Below are positions 51,049-60,643 of a stretch of 64,000 nt of DNA, piece after piece. How positions within the stretch are numbered: position 1 is the first letter of the stretch; each line of letters begins with the position of its first letter. This stretch comes from Fibrobacter sp. UBA7003. GTDB lineage: Bacteria > Fibrobacterota > Fibrobacteria > Fibrobacterales > Fibrobacteraceae. Below the pieces are notes generated by a model. It worked only from the letters and a program-made list of their open reading frames with translations, was not told the DNA's origin and made no database searches. The stretch spans positions 147,553 through 211,552 of the forward strand of contig DJXN01000008.1 of NCBI GenBank assembly GCA_002449765.1, in the 5' to 3' direction. The position numbers were made by a program, and so were the translations under genes.

Positions 51049-53334
51049 ATGAAGACGATATGGCCTATTGTACTGATCGCCTTTTTTTTGGCATCTTGTG
51101 GATCCGACAACCCGGCATCCGAAGGTTCTTCTGTGGACGATCCTTCCAGCGGGTCCGCTGCGCTTTCTAGCGGTGGCCATTCGCATGGCGGCCACCATGG
51201 CAGTTCCAGCTCGAGTTCCGTGAAGGCTGAACCCATCTCCGCGGTGGGCGATTCCCTGATTGAAGATACGACTGCGGTCCTGAGCAAGAACGACCTGCCC
51301 GCCTGCACGCCCGATAAGGAAGGGGAGTCCTTCTATGTCGAGAGCGAACATGTCCTTTATTTCTGCCTTGAGAAGGAATGGTTCCCCTCCGAGACGGTCG
51401 AGTCGCTTTTCAAGATTGGTTGCCACAATGGCGTGTTGACCTTGGAGGCTCCGGGTGCGGAAGAGGAAGAAGAGGAATCTTCCGGCCAGGGCCAGTCGAA
51501 CCCGTGGGGATTCTTCAATGGCGGCGGTAGTGGAACCTCTGCGCTCGATACGATGCCGGTGCGTTTGCCGGGAGCGCATATCGTTGGCTTTGCGGAGAAG
51601 GGCCCGTTCCGCTACGGGGCGTCGGTCAAGATCATCGAACTCGACAGCACGCAGAGGCTTGCCGATTCCAAGAAGATTCACAAGACCTGCATTACCGAGG
51701 CGGGCGGCAACTTCAGTTTCGACAGCGTCGACCTGGTGTCGCCGTACCTGCGCGTGGAGGCGAACGGCTACTTCCATAACGAACTGACCGGCGGGCTTTC
51801 GTCGCAGATGGTGACGCTCAAGGCGGTGGTCGACGTGACGGACCGCGATACGGTGAACGTGAACATGCTTACCCACATGGAAGCCCCGCGCGTATTGAAG
51901 CTTGTAGAGAATAGCGGCAACAACCAGCCGATCCGTGCGGTGAAGGCCCAGGCCCTGAAGGAAATCCTCTCTTCGTTCGAGATTAACCTGGGCGAATCTT
52001 CGGGCGGCGGAAACAACGGGTTCCCGTGGGGCTACGGGCAGCAGCAACAGTCTACGGTTACGACCGACGGACGTTTTGCCGAAGACATCAGCCTGTTCGA
52101 TGGCGATGAATACAGCGCGGCGCTCCTTGCAGTTTCCATCATGATGCAAAGGAACGGCTCTGGCAACGACATGCTCCAGTACACTTCGGGCATTGCCGAA
52201 CGCATCAAGGGCAACGGCAACTGGGACGACAACAATGCGAAGGCGGACCTCGCCGACTGGCTCATGGTGCTCGATACGAGCGGCTCGTATGCGACTATCC
52301 GGAATAATATCGCTAGCTGGAAGCGTGGCGATGTCCCCGACTTCGAGAAACACCTGCGCAATTTCTGGACCGGCATCTACCAGTTCGGCGCCTGCAACTC
52401 TATGACGGCAGGGACCGTGAAACACGTGAACAACAGCCTGAGCAAGTACTTCATTTCGTATTACGAACAGCCCGAAGGCCCGCGCACGCGCTTTATTTGC
52501 GATGCCGAGACGCACCGGTGGCGTGCGGCGACCGATATCGAGAAGGATACGGTGGGTTTTGGCAAGGGCGATTACGACGGACAGATCAAGGCCGGAAAGA
52601 TCAATGCGGATAAATTCTACGTGTACGAGCAGAGTAAGGGCAAGTGGCGTGCGGCTACGTCCGACGACATCATGGAATTCGAGGATATCGGGGATGTGTA
52701 CGCCTCGCTTGCTCCGGGAGAAAAGGTCATCTTTATCTTGCGCCATGCGGAACGTACTGACGATACGGGCAAGAAGGGCCACCTGACGGATAACGGCAAG
52801 AAACAGGCGAAGACCGTGGGCGAGAAGCTCAAGGGTGATGCCATCGTGTTCGCGAATTCTACCTACACGCGCAGCTACGAGACTTGTGAGAATGTGGCGT
52901 CTGGCGCGGGAGTGTCGCCGTTTGTTTCCGATACCATCAAGGATCTGGATGGCGAATGGTACGTGAAGGACGAATCCAAGTATGACAGCTACAAGAATTC
53001 CGATGGCGGCGGCTGGGTTGTGGCGTCCGCATACGCCTACAAGGGCGCCTATGCCGATGCGTTCTACGACTTCGACAAGCGTAGCGAGGAATTCCTCACG
53101 GGCGTCGTGAAGCCGAGGTTTGCAAGCGTGAATCGCGTGGGAGTCTGGATTTCGCATGACATGTTTGTTGCCCCGATTACCGCCTACTGCACGGACAAGA
53201 AGGTGAACTTGCGCTATTTCGATACCAAGAGCTGGATCAACTACCTTGCGGGTGTCGCCATCATCATGGGCACCGACGGCAAGATGCGCTATGTTCCGGT
53301 CAAGGGGCTTTCTTCCGGGACAATGACGATGTAA
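51049..53334 (+). CDS. Lipoprotein with histidine phosphatase domain (copy 2)
   Basis: 761 residues from the ATG at 51049; lipobox FFLASCG (Cys17). A Ser/His/Gly-rich linker (SSGGHSHGGHHGSSSSSS) could bind metal. The following domain contains AHIVGFAEKGPFRYGASVKI, similar to the GVSQKGPF segment of the lipoprotein at 61784. The shared module has VPDFEKHLRNFW and two copies of a KWRAAT motif. The C-terminal phosphatase has RHAERTDDTG and ISHDMFVAPITAYC. It starts 36 nt after copy 1 with no clear ribosome-binding site. It has the most complete domain set of the four. Confidence 0.88.
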   Translation: MKTIWPIVLIAFFLASCGSDNPASEGSSVDDPSSGSAALSSGGHSHGGHHGSSSSSSVKAEPISAVGDSLIEDTTAVLSKNDLPACTPDKEGESFYVESEHVLYFCLEKEWFPSETVESLFKIGCHNGVLTLEAPGAEEEEEESSGQGQSNPWGFFNGGGSGTSALDTMPVRLPGAHIVGFAEKGPFRYGASVKIIELDSTQRLADSKKIHKTCITEAGGNFSFDSVDLVSPYLRVEANGYFHNELTGGLSSQMVTLKAVVDVTDRDTVNVNMLTHMEAPRVLKLVENSGNNQPIRAVKAQALKEILSSFEINLGESSGGGNNGFPWGYGQQQQSTVTTDGRFAEDISLFDGDEYSAALLAVSIMMQRNGSGNDMLQYTSGIAERIKGNGNWDDNNAKADLADWLMVLDTSGSYATIRNNIASWKRGDVPDFEKHLRNFWTGIYQFGACNSMTAGTVKHVNNSLSKYFISYYEQPEGPRTRFICDAETHRWRAATDIEKDTVGFGKGDYDGQIKAGKINADKFYVYEQSKGKWRAATSDDIMEFEDIGDVYASLAPGEKVIFILRHAERTDDTGKKGHLTDNGKKQAKTVGEKLKGDAIVFANSTYTRSYETCENVASGAGVSPFVSDTIKDLDGEWYVKDESKYDSYKNSDGGGWVVASAYAYKGAYADAFYDFDKRSEEFLTGVVKPRFASVNRVGVWISHDMFVAPITAYCTDKKVNLRYFDTKSWINYLAGVAIIMGTDGKMRYVPVKGLSSGTMTM

Positions 53335-53353
53335 ACATCGAAGGGGGTGGTGC

Positions 53354-54361
53354 GTGAAATTCAGGAACCTGCTTGCAGCTCTCGCCGTCGCATGCGTTGC
53401 GCCGTTCCTGGTTTCGTGCGAGGACGATGCGACCGGCGCGTCGGAGGTCTCTTCGGACAAGGTAAAAGAAACTGTTCGCGATTCTGTCGTGGTGCGCGAC
53501 TCCGTTGTCATCCGTGATTCGGTTGTCATCCGCGATTCCGTTGTCTTGCGCGACAGCGTGCGCGTGATCGATAGCGTACGGGTCAGGGATAGCGTGCACG
53601 TGGTGGATAGTCTCAATGTCAAGGACAGCGTGAACATTGTGGATAGTGTTCGCGTGGTCGATAGCGTTCAGGTTGTCGAACCGCATGTCACCGCCTTTGT
53701 CCCGCTCAGGAATGTGCTGGACAGCCTCGCCGAGGGCGAGAAGATTGTTGCCGTATTGCGCCATGCCGAACGGGGCAGCGATTATTCTTCGACAGGGCCC
53801 CTGAATGACGAAGGGGTGCAGCAGGCGCTGTCGTTTGGCGAAAAGCTCAAGGGCGACTTTGATATTTATTTTGCGGCATCTCCCGCCACGCGGACGCACC
53901 AGACCTGCAGCAACATCGCGAAGGGCCGAGGCCAGGCCGATACGCTTGCCGACACGCTCGAATTTTTGGGCGGCTCGTGGTTCGTGAAAGATACGGTCCT
54001 CTACAATCAGTACAAGGATGACCATGGCGGAAGCTGGAAGGTGACATCCAGGTGGCTTTACGATGGTCGCTATGCCGACGCGTTCTACGAACTTTCCCCG
54101 CGCGTTGCCGAGTACCTGGACGATAACATTGTTCCCGCATTCGAGCGATCCGGAAAAAGAGTGGGGATATTTATTTCGCATGACTTGCTTGTTATTCCGG
54201 TTGTCGCCTTAGTTTCGGACAACAGCATAGACATGAATTATTACACGTCGAAAAAGTGGCTGAATTATCTTGCGGGTTTTGCTATAGTTCTAAAACCCGA
54301 CGGGAAGCGCCGGATTTATGCGGTGAAGGGGCTCGATGCGGGGACAATGAAGAAAGAATAG
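53354..54361 (+). CDS. Lipoprotein with hexapeptide stalk and histidine phosphatase domain (copy 3)
   Basis: 335 residues; GTG start at 53354 with AAGGGGGTGG upstream. Lipobox FLVSCE (Cys22). Residues 42-108 consist of eleven hexapeptides of the form (R/V/K)DSVxV, which replace the large N-terminal domains of the other copies. The phosphatase domain (residues 125-335) has VLRHAERGSD, then SATRTHQTC-like ASPATRTHQTC, and ISHDLLVIPV. It lacks the VPDFEKY module. The repeats may form a beta-solenoid-like or extended stalk that holds the enzyme off the membrane. Confidence 0.86.
   Translation: MKFRNLLAALAVACVAPFLVSCEDDATGASEVSSDKVKETVRDSVVVRDSVVIRDSVVIRDSVVLRDSVRVIDSVRVRDSVHVVDSLNVKDSVNIVDSVRVVDSVQVVEPHVTAFVPLRNVLDSLAEGEKIVAVLRHAERGSDYSSTGPLNDEGVQQALSFGEKLKGDFDIYFAASPATRTHQTCSNIAKGRGQADTLADTLEFLGGSWFVKDTVLYNQYKDDHGGSWKVTSRWLYDGRYADAFYELSPRVAEYLDDNIVPAFERSGKRVGIFISHDLLVIPVVALVSDNSIDMNYYTSKKWLNYLAGFAIVLKPDGKRRIYAVKGLDAGTMKKE
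53477..53677 (+). repeat. 18-bp tandem repeats encoding DSV hexapeptides
   Basis: About eleven in-frame 18-bp units (e.g. CGCGATTCCGTTGTC-like) encode RDSVVI, RDSVRV, VDSVNI and similar. The first four units are the most alike, consistent with recent slippage; later ones have diverged. Confidence 0.85.
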
Positions 54362-54373
54362 GTGCGGATGGAT

Positions 54374-55921
54374 ATGAAAAGGTGGTATGTTGGATGTTTG
54401 GCGGCCGTAATGGCTGTTGTGCTTGTTGTGGGCTGTAGCGACAGCAACGGCTTTATGCCCGGCGGTGAGAATGGTTCCCATGAAACTGTCGAAAAAATTG
54501 ACGCCCCGCTCTTTGTCTATGAAATTCTCGCGGAACGGGCTGCGGAGGACTCGACCTCTGTCGACATTCTGGACATGTTGTCCGAGCCGCGTGTGGAACA
54601 ACTTCTGATGAACCACGTTCCCGAGGAACTGGTGCATGTGCAGGCGAAGCGCGAAGCGGCGGCCGCCTTCGGGATTGATTCCGTGCAGCTTGCAAGCGAT
54701 TCCGGCGCGGTGATGCTTGCCGTCTCGGCGATGGTGCAGAACCGTGCTAGCAAAGAAGAGACGCAGAACTTTATCCATAATCTTGGGGAGGACCTGAAGG
54801 GGGACGGCGTATGGAACGACCCGAACTGGAAAATCAGGATTGCGGACTGGGTCGTGGGGCTTGATTCCAGCTGGAAGTATAACGATGTCCGCAACAACGC
54901 GGCCCCGTTCTATGGCGGGAACGTCCCTTACTTCGAAAGATACATGCGCGAGTTTTTTCCGATAGCCTACGGTTTTGAGCCGTGTGACGCCTCGAATGCG
55001 GGGAAGGTCACGTACGTGAACCAGGGCCAGAGTGTCTATTACGCGAACGACTACGAACATGCGGACCATTCGAGGGTGCGCTTCATTTGCGATGCGAACG
55101 GATTCCAGTGGCGCGTCGCGAATGCCATCGAGAAGGATACCGCGGAATTCGGTGCCGGCGAATACGACCGCGAGGTGCGTGAAGGCCGCGTGAACCACGA
55201 CAACTACTACATATTCGACGGGGGCAAGTGGCGCGTCGCGACCCCGCAGGAGGCTGACGGCTTTACCGACCTCGTGCAGGTTTACGCGAACCTCAAGTCG
55301 GATGAAAAGGTGGTGTTCATCATCCGGCACAGCGAACGCACGAACGACACGGGACCGGGTGGCCACCTGACTGACAACGGGAAGAAATATGCCCGCGACC
55401 TGGGCGCGCGCCTCGCGAAAGCCGGGGCGGAGGATTTCTACTTCGGGTATTCGGGCTATACGCGCACCTACGAGACTTGCGAAGGCATTGCGCAGGGCAA
55501 GGGACAGGCAAACTACAGCATCGAACAGCTCAGTTACATGAATGGCGACTGGTACGTGAAGGATGCCGACAAGGCGGACGCCTACGTGAATTCCGATGGC
55601 GGTGGCTGGGTGGTGTATTCCAAGTACGGGTTCACGGGCGCCTATCCCGATGCGTTCTACGACCTGGAAACACGCAGCGAGCAACTGCTCAAGGACCAGA
55701 TTCTCGCGAACATCGGGAGCATGAAGCGCGTGAACGTGATGTGCACGCACGACTACCTGGTAGTGCCATTGCTTGCCTACACGACTGACGGCCATGCGAA
55801 CGTGCGCTACTACGAAAAATACCACTGGGTCAACTACATGGCGGGTGTCGCGATGATTATTTCTGCCGATGGTTCCGTGCGCTATGTCCCTGTCAAGGGC
55901 CTCGAAACGGGAATAATGTAA
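54374..55921 (+). CDS. Lipoprotein with histidine phosphatase domain (copy 4)
   Basis: 515 residues from the ATG at 54374 (ATG 54368 and GTG 54362 are alternatives); AGGTG 9 nt upstream favours 54374. Lipobox LVVGCS. The helical N-terminal domain is followed by the shared module (VPYFERYMREFFPIAYG, RFICDANGFQWRVA, GGKWRVAT), which is close to copy 2. The phosphatase has IIRHSERTNDTGPGGHLTDN, TRTYETCEG and CTHDYLVVPLLAYT. Together with copies 1-3 it is one transcriptional block; the next gene is a SpoIIE-type phosphatase 42 nt downstream. Confidence 0.87.
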   Translation: MKRWYVGCLAAVMAVVLVVGCSDSNGFMPGGENGSHETVEKIDAPLFVYEILAERAAEDSTSVDILDMLSEPRVEQLLMNHVPEELVHVQAKREAAAAFGIDSVQLASDSGAVMLAVSAMVQNRASKEETQNFIHNLGEDLKGDGVWNDPNWKIRIADWVVGLDSSWKYNDVRNNAAPFYGGNVPYFERYMREFFPIAYGFEPCDASNAGKVTYVNQGQSVYYANDYEHADHSRVRFICDANGFQWRVANAIEKDTAEFGAGEYDREVREGRVNHDNYYIFDGGKWRVATPQEADGFTDLVQVYANLKSDEKVVFIIRHSERTNDTGPGGHLTDNGKKYARDLGARLAKAGAEDFYFGYSGYTRTYETCEGIAQGKGQANYSIEQLSYMNGDWYVKDADKADAYVNSDGGGWVVYSKYGFTGAYPDAFYDLETRSEQLLKDQILANIGSMKRVNVMCTHDYLVVPLLAYTTDGHANVRYYEKYHWVNYMAGVAMIISADGSVRYVPVKGLETGIM

Positions 55922-55963
55922 CTGCGACAGTAAAAAAAGATATATTAAAAAAAACGGCGCCAT

Positions 55964-57421
55964 ATGAATTTTTCGCGGATAACTGGGCTACAGGGAATCG
56001 GAGTGATTGTCGCGGCTGCAGTCGTGCTGGAACTTGCTGCTGTCGTGCAGTATGTTTCCATGAGGAACGCCATCTCCTCGCAGGTGGAAGAAATGGCGCA
56101 GCGCGACCTGAAGGCCACCAACCATATCGTCGAGGTGAAGCGCATTGCGGAAGATGCCATTGCCGGCGTATTGCCCGAGGTGGAGCGCCTGCTTTCCCTG
56201 GGGCAGGAGGATTCCCTGCATCGTGCCCTGCGTAGAGTCGTGAGCGAACATCCCGAAATCGTGGGTGTCGACTTTGCCCACCGCGTGGGCGAAGACGGCG
56301 TGCGCAACGGGTACTTCACCTTCGTAGACGAATCGACCGGGAACATCGCGGATACCGTCATAGGTTTCGACTACACGGAACGTTCCTGGTACCGCGACGG
56401 CATCGTCAGTGACGGATTCTGGAGCGAGCCCTACATGAGCCGCTATTACGTTATCCTCATGTCCACGTACTCGCGTGCCGTGCGCGATGACAAGGGGAAT
56501 GCGGTTGCCGTCATCGGCGCGGATATCCCCATGCACGAGCTTTCGTCGCTCTCCGTGCAACTCTATGAAAACCAGCAGCGCGCCCTGTTGCCTGTTGTCG
56601 CCTTCCAGCTGTTTGGACTGTTGCTTCTCGGGATCATCGTTTACAGGAGCATCCGGAGTGCGCGCCGCCTGAACGACGCAAACGCCGAAAAGGAATTCAT
56701 GAACAGGGAGCTGGACATTGCGAGCCGCATCCAACTGGCGATGTTGCCCGGGAAGACCTATGTCGACGATTGTCTCGAAATTGCGGGGAGCCTCGTGCCT
56801 GCAAAGCAGGTGGGCGGCGACCTTTATGACTACGTTATACGCGACGGCAAATTGTTCTTCAGTATCGGTGACGTGTGCGGCAAGGGTATTCCGGCTGCTA
56901 TCTTCATGTCCATGACGCAGGCGGTATTCCGTTCCGCCGCATCGCATCTGAACGATCCGTCGCGTATCGTGCACAGCATGAACAAGCAGGCAAGTCGCGG
57001 AAACGAGACGGGCATGTTCGTCACGCTCTTTGTAGGCGTTATCGACCTTGCGACAGGAATGTTGCGCTACTGCAACGCGGGGCATGAACACCCGCTGGTT
57101 GTGACGGGAAAATCTGTCCGGACACTCAATGCGAAATCCAGCCTGCCTATTGGCGCGATGGAAGAAACCCGCTATGTGGAGCAGGAAACTCAACTTGTTC
57201 CGGGCGACATGGTGATGCTCTTTACCGACGGGCTGACCGAGGCGATGAATTCGGAAAATGCATTGTTTGGCAGGGAGCGTGTCGCCCGTGTAATTAGAGG
57301 GGAATCTCCGCAGCAACTGCTCGACAACATGTCGCAATCGGTCGCGGACTTTGTGTGCGGTGCCGAGCAGAGCGACGACCTCACGATGCTTGCCATCCGC
57401 TACAAGGGTGCCGCACGGTAA
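55964..57421 (+). CDS. Cache-domain SpoIIE/PP2C-type phosphatase
   Basis: 485 residues. Two membrane helices (GVIVAAAVVLELAAVVQYV and LLPVVAFQLFGLLLLGIIVY) enclose a periplasmic Cache/PDC sensor (residues 35-190, e.g. VDFAHRVGEDGVRNGYFTFV, DYTERSWYRDG). The cytoplasmic SpoIIE-type domain has ASRIQLAMLPGK, AKQVGGDLYDYV, GDVCGKGIPAAIFM, CNAGHEHPLVV, FTDGLTEAMN and DDLTMLAIRY, with all metal-binding Asp present. Such proteins dephosphorylate anti-sigma-antagonist proteins in partner switching. No anti-sigma gene is next to it. Terminator at 57437-57461. Confidence 0.92.
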   Translation: MNFSRITGLQGIGVIVAAAVVLELAAVVQYVSMRNAISSQVEEMAQRDLKATNHIVEVKRIAEDAIAGVLPEVERLLSLGQEDSLHRALRRVVSEHPEIVGVDFAHRVGEDGVRNGYFTFVDESTGNIADTVIGFDYTERSWYRDGIVSDGFWSEPYMSRYYVILMSTYSRAVRDDKGNAVAVIGADIPMHELSSLSVQLYENQQRALLPVVAFQLFGLLLLGIIVYRSIRSARRLNDANAEKEFMNRELDIASRIQLAMLPGKTYVDDCLEIAGSLVPAKQVGGDLYDYVIRDGKLFFSIGDVCGKGIPAAIFMSMTQAVFRSAASHLNDPSRIVHSMNKQASRGNETGMFVTLFVGVIDLATGMLRYCNAGHEHPLVVTGKSVRTLNAKSSLPIGAMEETRYVEQETQLVPGDMVMLFTDGLTEAMNSENALFGRERVARVIRGESPQQLLDNMSQSVADFVCGAEQSDDLTMLAIRYKGAAR

Positions 57422-57436
57422 TAAGCCTAAAAGAAA

Positions 57437-57461
57437 AACCTCTCCGCTGGGGAGAGGTTTT
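57437..57461. terminator. Terminator between the SpoIIE-type gene and tRNA-Lys
   Basis: AAACCTCTCC, GCTG loop, GGGAGAGGTTTT; near-perfect stem with A-run on one side and T-run on the other, usable by both converging transcripts. Confidence 0.85.
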
Positions 57462-57463
57462 CG

Positions 57464-57536
<73 letters not shown>

Positions 57537-57699
57537 GAAGGTCTTTCGACGGGCTCAATTATAGAAAAATTTTGCATCGTGGCAAGGGGTCTGGTGGCAA
57601 GTCCTGAAAAAATATAGAGGCAGACTGGGCGTGCCGAGGTTATATTTATGTATATATATGGTGTGCCCGCCTAAACCCGTTAGACGTCAAGAGGTTGGA

Positions 57700-58102
57700 A
57701 TGAAACGGTTTGCATTGCCCGCTGCGCTGCTTCCCGTGGTTATGGGTCTCGTTACCTACGGTTCCGGCTACCAGCAGTGGAACAAGCTGAACCCGGCAAA
57801 GGGTGTCTACGACTGGAGCGGGCTGGAAGAACTGCTGGATGCGCTTGCGGCGCACAACATGGGCTACGCCCTGCGCGTATTTCCGCATTCCCAAGGGGAC
57901 GTTCAAGGACGAAAGTTCGCAGGAGTTTGCTTTTACATATAAAGTTGCAGCGGGGGAGGAAAACGTTGCGCCCCTGCCGGGCGTTTCCGTGGCGCTTTCG
58001 CTCTACGAGAGCGAGGATGCCTTCAGGGGCGGAAAGGACCCGACCGTCCGTTTCGATAACGAGGGCCTCCAGAAAAACAACAAGCTGCTGCTGAAACCGT
58101 AG
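57700..58102 (+). pseudogene. Remnant of a secreted DUF4832/DUF4874-like protein, internally deleted and frameshifted
   Basis: The first frame starts at the ATG at 57700 (GAGG upstream) with a signal peptide and GYQQWNKLNPAKGVYDWSGLEELLDALAAHNMG...RVFP, the pattern of the N-terminal barrel of DUF4874/glycosidase-like proteins. It then loses frame near 57890. The other frame continues from about 57885 to 58102 with SQEFAFTYKVAAGEENVAPL and SVALSLYESEDAFRGGKDPT, like the C-terminal beta domain of such proteins. The middle (several hundred codons in intact members) is gone. Family assignment is by pattern only. Confidence 0.6.
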
Positions 58103-58203
58103 CTTTTTCAGAATCTGCCCACTCTTGTTTCTCTAAAAAAACTATCTTTACCCGCGTTGATTTTTATCAAACAGTTCACTTAATTAAATGGACACATTCC
58201 TAT

Positions 58204-59058
58204 ATGAATGAAACAGTACAGAATACAGCCGATTCCGCAGTAGCCCCGGCCCCCGCCGCGGCCCCTGTCGCCGAAGAAGCTGTGCAGCAACCGGCTATCG
58301 TTGCAAGCGAACCGGCTGCCAAGGTGAAGGGCAAGTTCGACGAACAGCTCGGGCTCATGCTCCCCTCCGACGCAGCCCAGGTCCAGGCGCAGCTTTCCAT
58401 GCCGGGCACGAGCGATGACATGGTTTACAAGATCGTGGAAACCCACGGCGGTAACCATGCGGTTCTCTACAAGACTTACGACCAGGCAGTGATTGCCCGC
58501 GACGTGCGCGATTCCATCGAGAACGCCGCCGGCCACAAGGTCCTCCCCATCGCGAAGGCGAAGCTTGGGTCCACCTACTGCAAGGGCGAATACTCCACCG
58601 AACAGGGCTGCAAGGGCGATTCCGACACCTTCGGCATCGGTTCCCTGGTTGAATTCCAGGCTACCGGTCTCATAGTGGTGATGGTGGTGATTATCGGCCT
58701 CACGGTGCTCTGCTACCTCATGAACTTCATCATGGCGAAGCTCGGCCTCAACAAGATCAAGGCTCCGGCACCCGCGGTCAAGGCTGCTCCTGCTGCCGCC
58801 GCCGCTCCGAAGACGATCGCCCCGGCCCACTGCGACTGGGACCCGAACGCGAAGAGCGTCCACCCGGGCTTCACCAACAAGCAGCTCCAGGCCTTCCTCG
58901 GCATTGCCGCCGTGGCCGCCCTGGAAGAACACCCCGGCATGAGCAACGATACGTTCCTTGCCCTGGTGACCGCCGCTGCGACCCAGGCCATCGGTCAGCC
59001 TTGCCGCGTGACCGCCTACAAGAACATTAACTCCCCTGCTTGGACGATTGTCAAGTAA
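58204..59058 (+). CDS. Decarboxylase gamma/delta (OadG/MmdD-like) subunit
   Basis: 284 residues. An Ala/Pro-rich N-terminus, a small domain (about 60-140), one membrane helix (FQATGLIVVMVVIIGLTVLC) and a C-terminal segment (AFLGIAAVAALEEHPGM, IGQPCRVTAYKNINSPAWTI) matching OadG/MmdD proteins. This subunit assembles the Na+-translocating methylmalonyl-CoA or oxaloacetate decarboxylase and contacts the beta subunit. It is the first gene of an operon with the biotin carrier and beta subunit; the carboxyltransferase alpha subunit is not in the window. Confidence 0.8.
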   Translation: MNETVQNTADSAVAPAPAAAPVAEEAVQQPAIVASEPAAKVKGKFDEQLGLMLPSDAAQVQAQLSMPGTSDDMVYKIVETHGGNHAVLYKTYDQAVIARDVRDSIENAAGHKVLPIAKAKLGSTYCKGEYSTEQGCKGDSDTFGIGSLVEFQATGLIVVMVVIIGLTVLCYLMNFIMAKLGLNKIKAPAPAVKAAPAAAAAPKTIAPAHCDWDPNAKSVHPGFTNKQLQAFLGIAAVAALEEHPGMSNDTFLALVTAAATQAIGQPCRVTAYKNINSPAWTIVK

Positions 59059-59105
59059 GGTCAACTTTTAAAACTTAACAGGCTTATAAGCCAGGAAAAA
59101 TCAAA

Positions 59106-59465
59106 ATGAAGAAAACAGTCCGTATCAGTTTCGAAGGCAAGACCTACGACGTCGAAGTAGAAGTTCTTGATTCCGCCGTCGCCGCCGCTCCGGCAGCCCC
59201 GGTCGCCGCTGCCCCCGCTGCCGCTCCTGCCGCAGCTCCCGCCGCAGCCGGTGGTACCGAAGTGAAGTGCCCGCTCGCCGGTTCCGTGTTCAAGCTGAAG
59301 GTCAAGGTCGGTGACAAGGTCGAAGCCAACCAGGAAGTGGCCATCATCGAAGCCCTCAAGATGGAAAACCCGGTCGTCGCTCCGTGCGCCGGCACCGTCA
59401 ACTCCATCTCCGTCAAGGAAACCGATACCGTCGTCGACGGCCAGACCCTCATGACCATCGCCTAA
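59106..59465 (+). CDS. Biotin carboxyl carrier subunit of the decarboxylase
   Basis: 119 residues. An N-terminal strand region (VRISFEGKTYDVEVEVLD), an Ala/Pro hinge (PAAAPAAAPAAA), then a biotinyl domain: EVKCPLAGSVFKLKVKVGDK and the biotin-acceptor Lys in IEALKMENPVVAP. The usual AMKM is ALKM here, which is a known variant. The carrier moves CO2 from the alpha to the beta subunit. It lies between the delta-like and beta subunit genes, 47 nt and 13 nt apart. Confidence 0.92.
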   Translation: MKKTVRISFEGKTYDVEVEVLDSAVAAAPAAPVAAAPAAAPAAAPAAAGGTEVKCPLAGSVFKLKVKVGDKVEANQEVAIIEALKMENPVVAPCAGTVNSISVKETDTVVDGQTLMTIA

Positions 59466-59478
59466 GAGGTACAGATAA

Positions 59479-60639
59479 ATGAGTTCACTCTTAAATTCGG
59501 TCGTCGAGTTCGCGTGCGATACCGGATTCGCATATGTCACCGGCCCCATGGTGATTATGTGGATCGTGAGTTTCGTGCTGATGTACTTGGCGATTGTCAA
59601 AAAGTATGAGCCGCTGCTGCTCTTGCCGATTTCCCTCGGCGCACTGGCGGTGAATATCCCGAGCGCCGGGTTCTACGATGGCGGCTGGAGCATCGAAGGT
59701 ATGTTCACGCCGACTGCCGGCCTCTACTACTACATCAGCCAGGGTATCCACCTGGAACTCTTCCCGCCCATCATCTTCTTGGGCGTGGGTGCCATGACGG
59801 ACTTCGGACCGCTTATCGCCAACCCGCGTACGCTGCTTCTCGGCGGTGGCGCCCAGTTTGGTGTGTTCGCGACCATGTTCTGTGCCGTGGCTCTCGGTGG
59901 CTTTACTCTCGGTGAAGCGGCCTCCATCGGTATCATCGGCGGCGCCGACGGTCCGACCTCCATCTTCACTGCGAACAAACTTGCAAAGCACCTCATTGGA
60001 CCTATCGCCGTGGCGGCCTACACCTACATGGCTCTCGTTCCGCTCATCCAGCCGCCTATCATGCGCCTGATGACCAACGACAAGGAACGTAAGATCCGCA
60101 TGAAGGCTCTCCGTCAGGTGAGCAAGGCCGAACGCATCGTGTTCGCCGTGATGGTGATGATCGTCTGCATCCTCGTGGTGCCCGACGCTTCTGCACTTAT
60201 CATCATGCTCATGCTCGGCAACATCTTCAAGGAAGCCGGCGTCGTGGAACGTCTCGTGAAGACTTCTTCCAACGAACTCATGAACATCGTGACCATCTTC
60301 CTCGGTACTTCCGTGGGCCTCACGATGTCTGCCGACATCTTCCTGAAGCCGCAGACCCTCATGATTATCGCCATGGGCGTTGTCGCCTTCGGTTTCTCGA
60401 CCGCGGCCGGCCTCTTCCTCGCGAAGATCATGAACTGGTGCTCTCCGAAGAACCCCGTGAACCCGCTTATCGGTTCTGCTGGCGTGTCCGCCGTGCCGAT
60501 GGCTGCACGTGTTTCCCAGGTGGAAGGTGCCAAGTATGACCCGCAGAACTTCCTCTTGATGCACGCTATGGGCCCGAACGTGGCTGGCGTTATCGGTACC
60601 GCAGTCTGCGCTGGTTACATGATTTCCAGGCTCTCGTAG
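59479..60639 (+). CDS. Na+-translocating decarboxylase beta subunit (OadB/MmdB)
   Basis: 386 residues with about ten membrane segments. The core [29 protein letters not shown] (Asp for Na+/H+), [20 protein letters not shown] and [19 protein letters not shown] are those of OadB/MmdB/GcdB. It decarboxylates carboxybiotin and exports Na+ across the inner membrane. Such complexes make propionate from methylmalonyl-CoA or pyruvate from oxaloacetate; which substrate applies depends on the missing alpha subunit. Terminator at 60727-60759. Confidence 0.94.
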   Translation: MSSLLNSVVEFACDTGFAYVTGPMVIMWIVSFVLMYLAIVKKYEPLLLLPISLGALAVNIPSAGFYDGGWSIEGMFTPTAGLYYYISQGIHLELFPPIIFLGVGAMTDFGPLIANPRTLLLGGGAQFGVFATMFCAVALGGFTLGEAASIGIIGGADGPTSIFTANKLAKHLIGPIAVAAYTYMALVPLIQPPIMRLMTNDKERKIRMKALRQVSKAERIVFAVMVMIVCILVVPDASALIIMLMLGNIFKEAGVVERLVKTSSNELMNIVTIFLGTSVGLTMSADIFLKPQTLMIIAMGVVAFGFSTAAGLFLAKIMNWCSPKNPVNPLIGSAGVSAVPMAARVSQVEGAKYDPQNFLLMHAMGPNVAGVIGTAVCAGYMISRLS

Positions 60640-60643
60640 TTTG

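Noticed and set aside
51034..53637. 867-codon open frame on the minus strand
   Set aside because: Antisense of the phosphatase lipoprotein genes; the translation is Arg/His-rich and without motifs.
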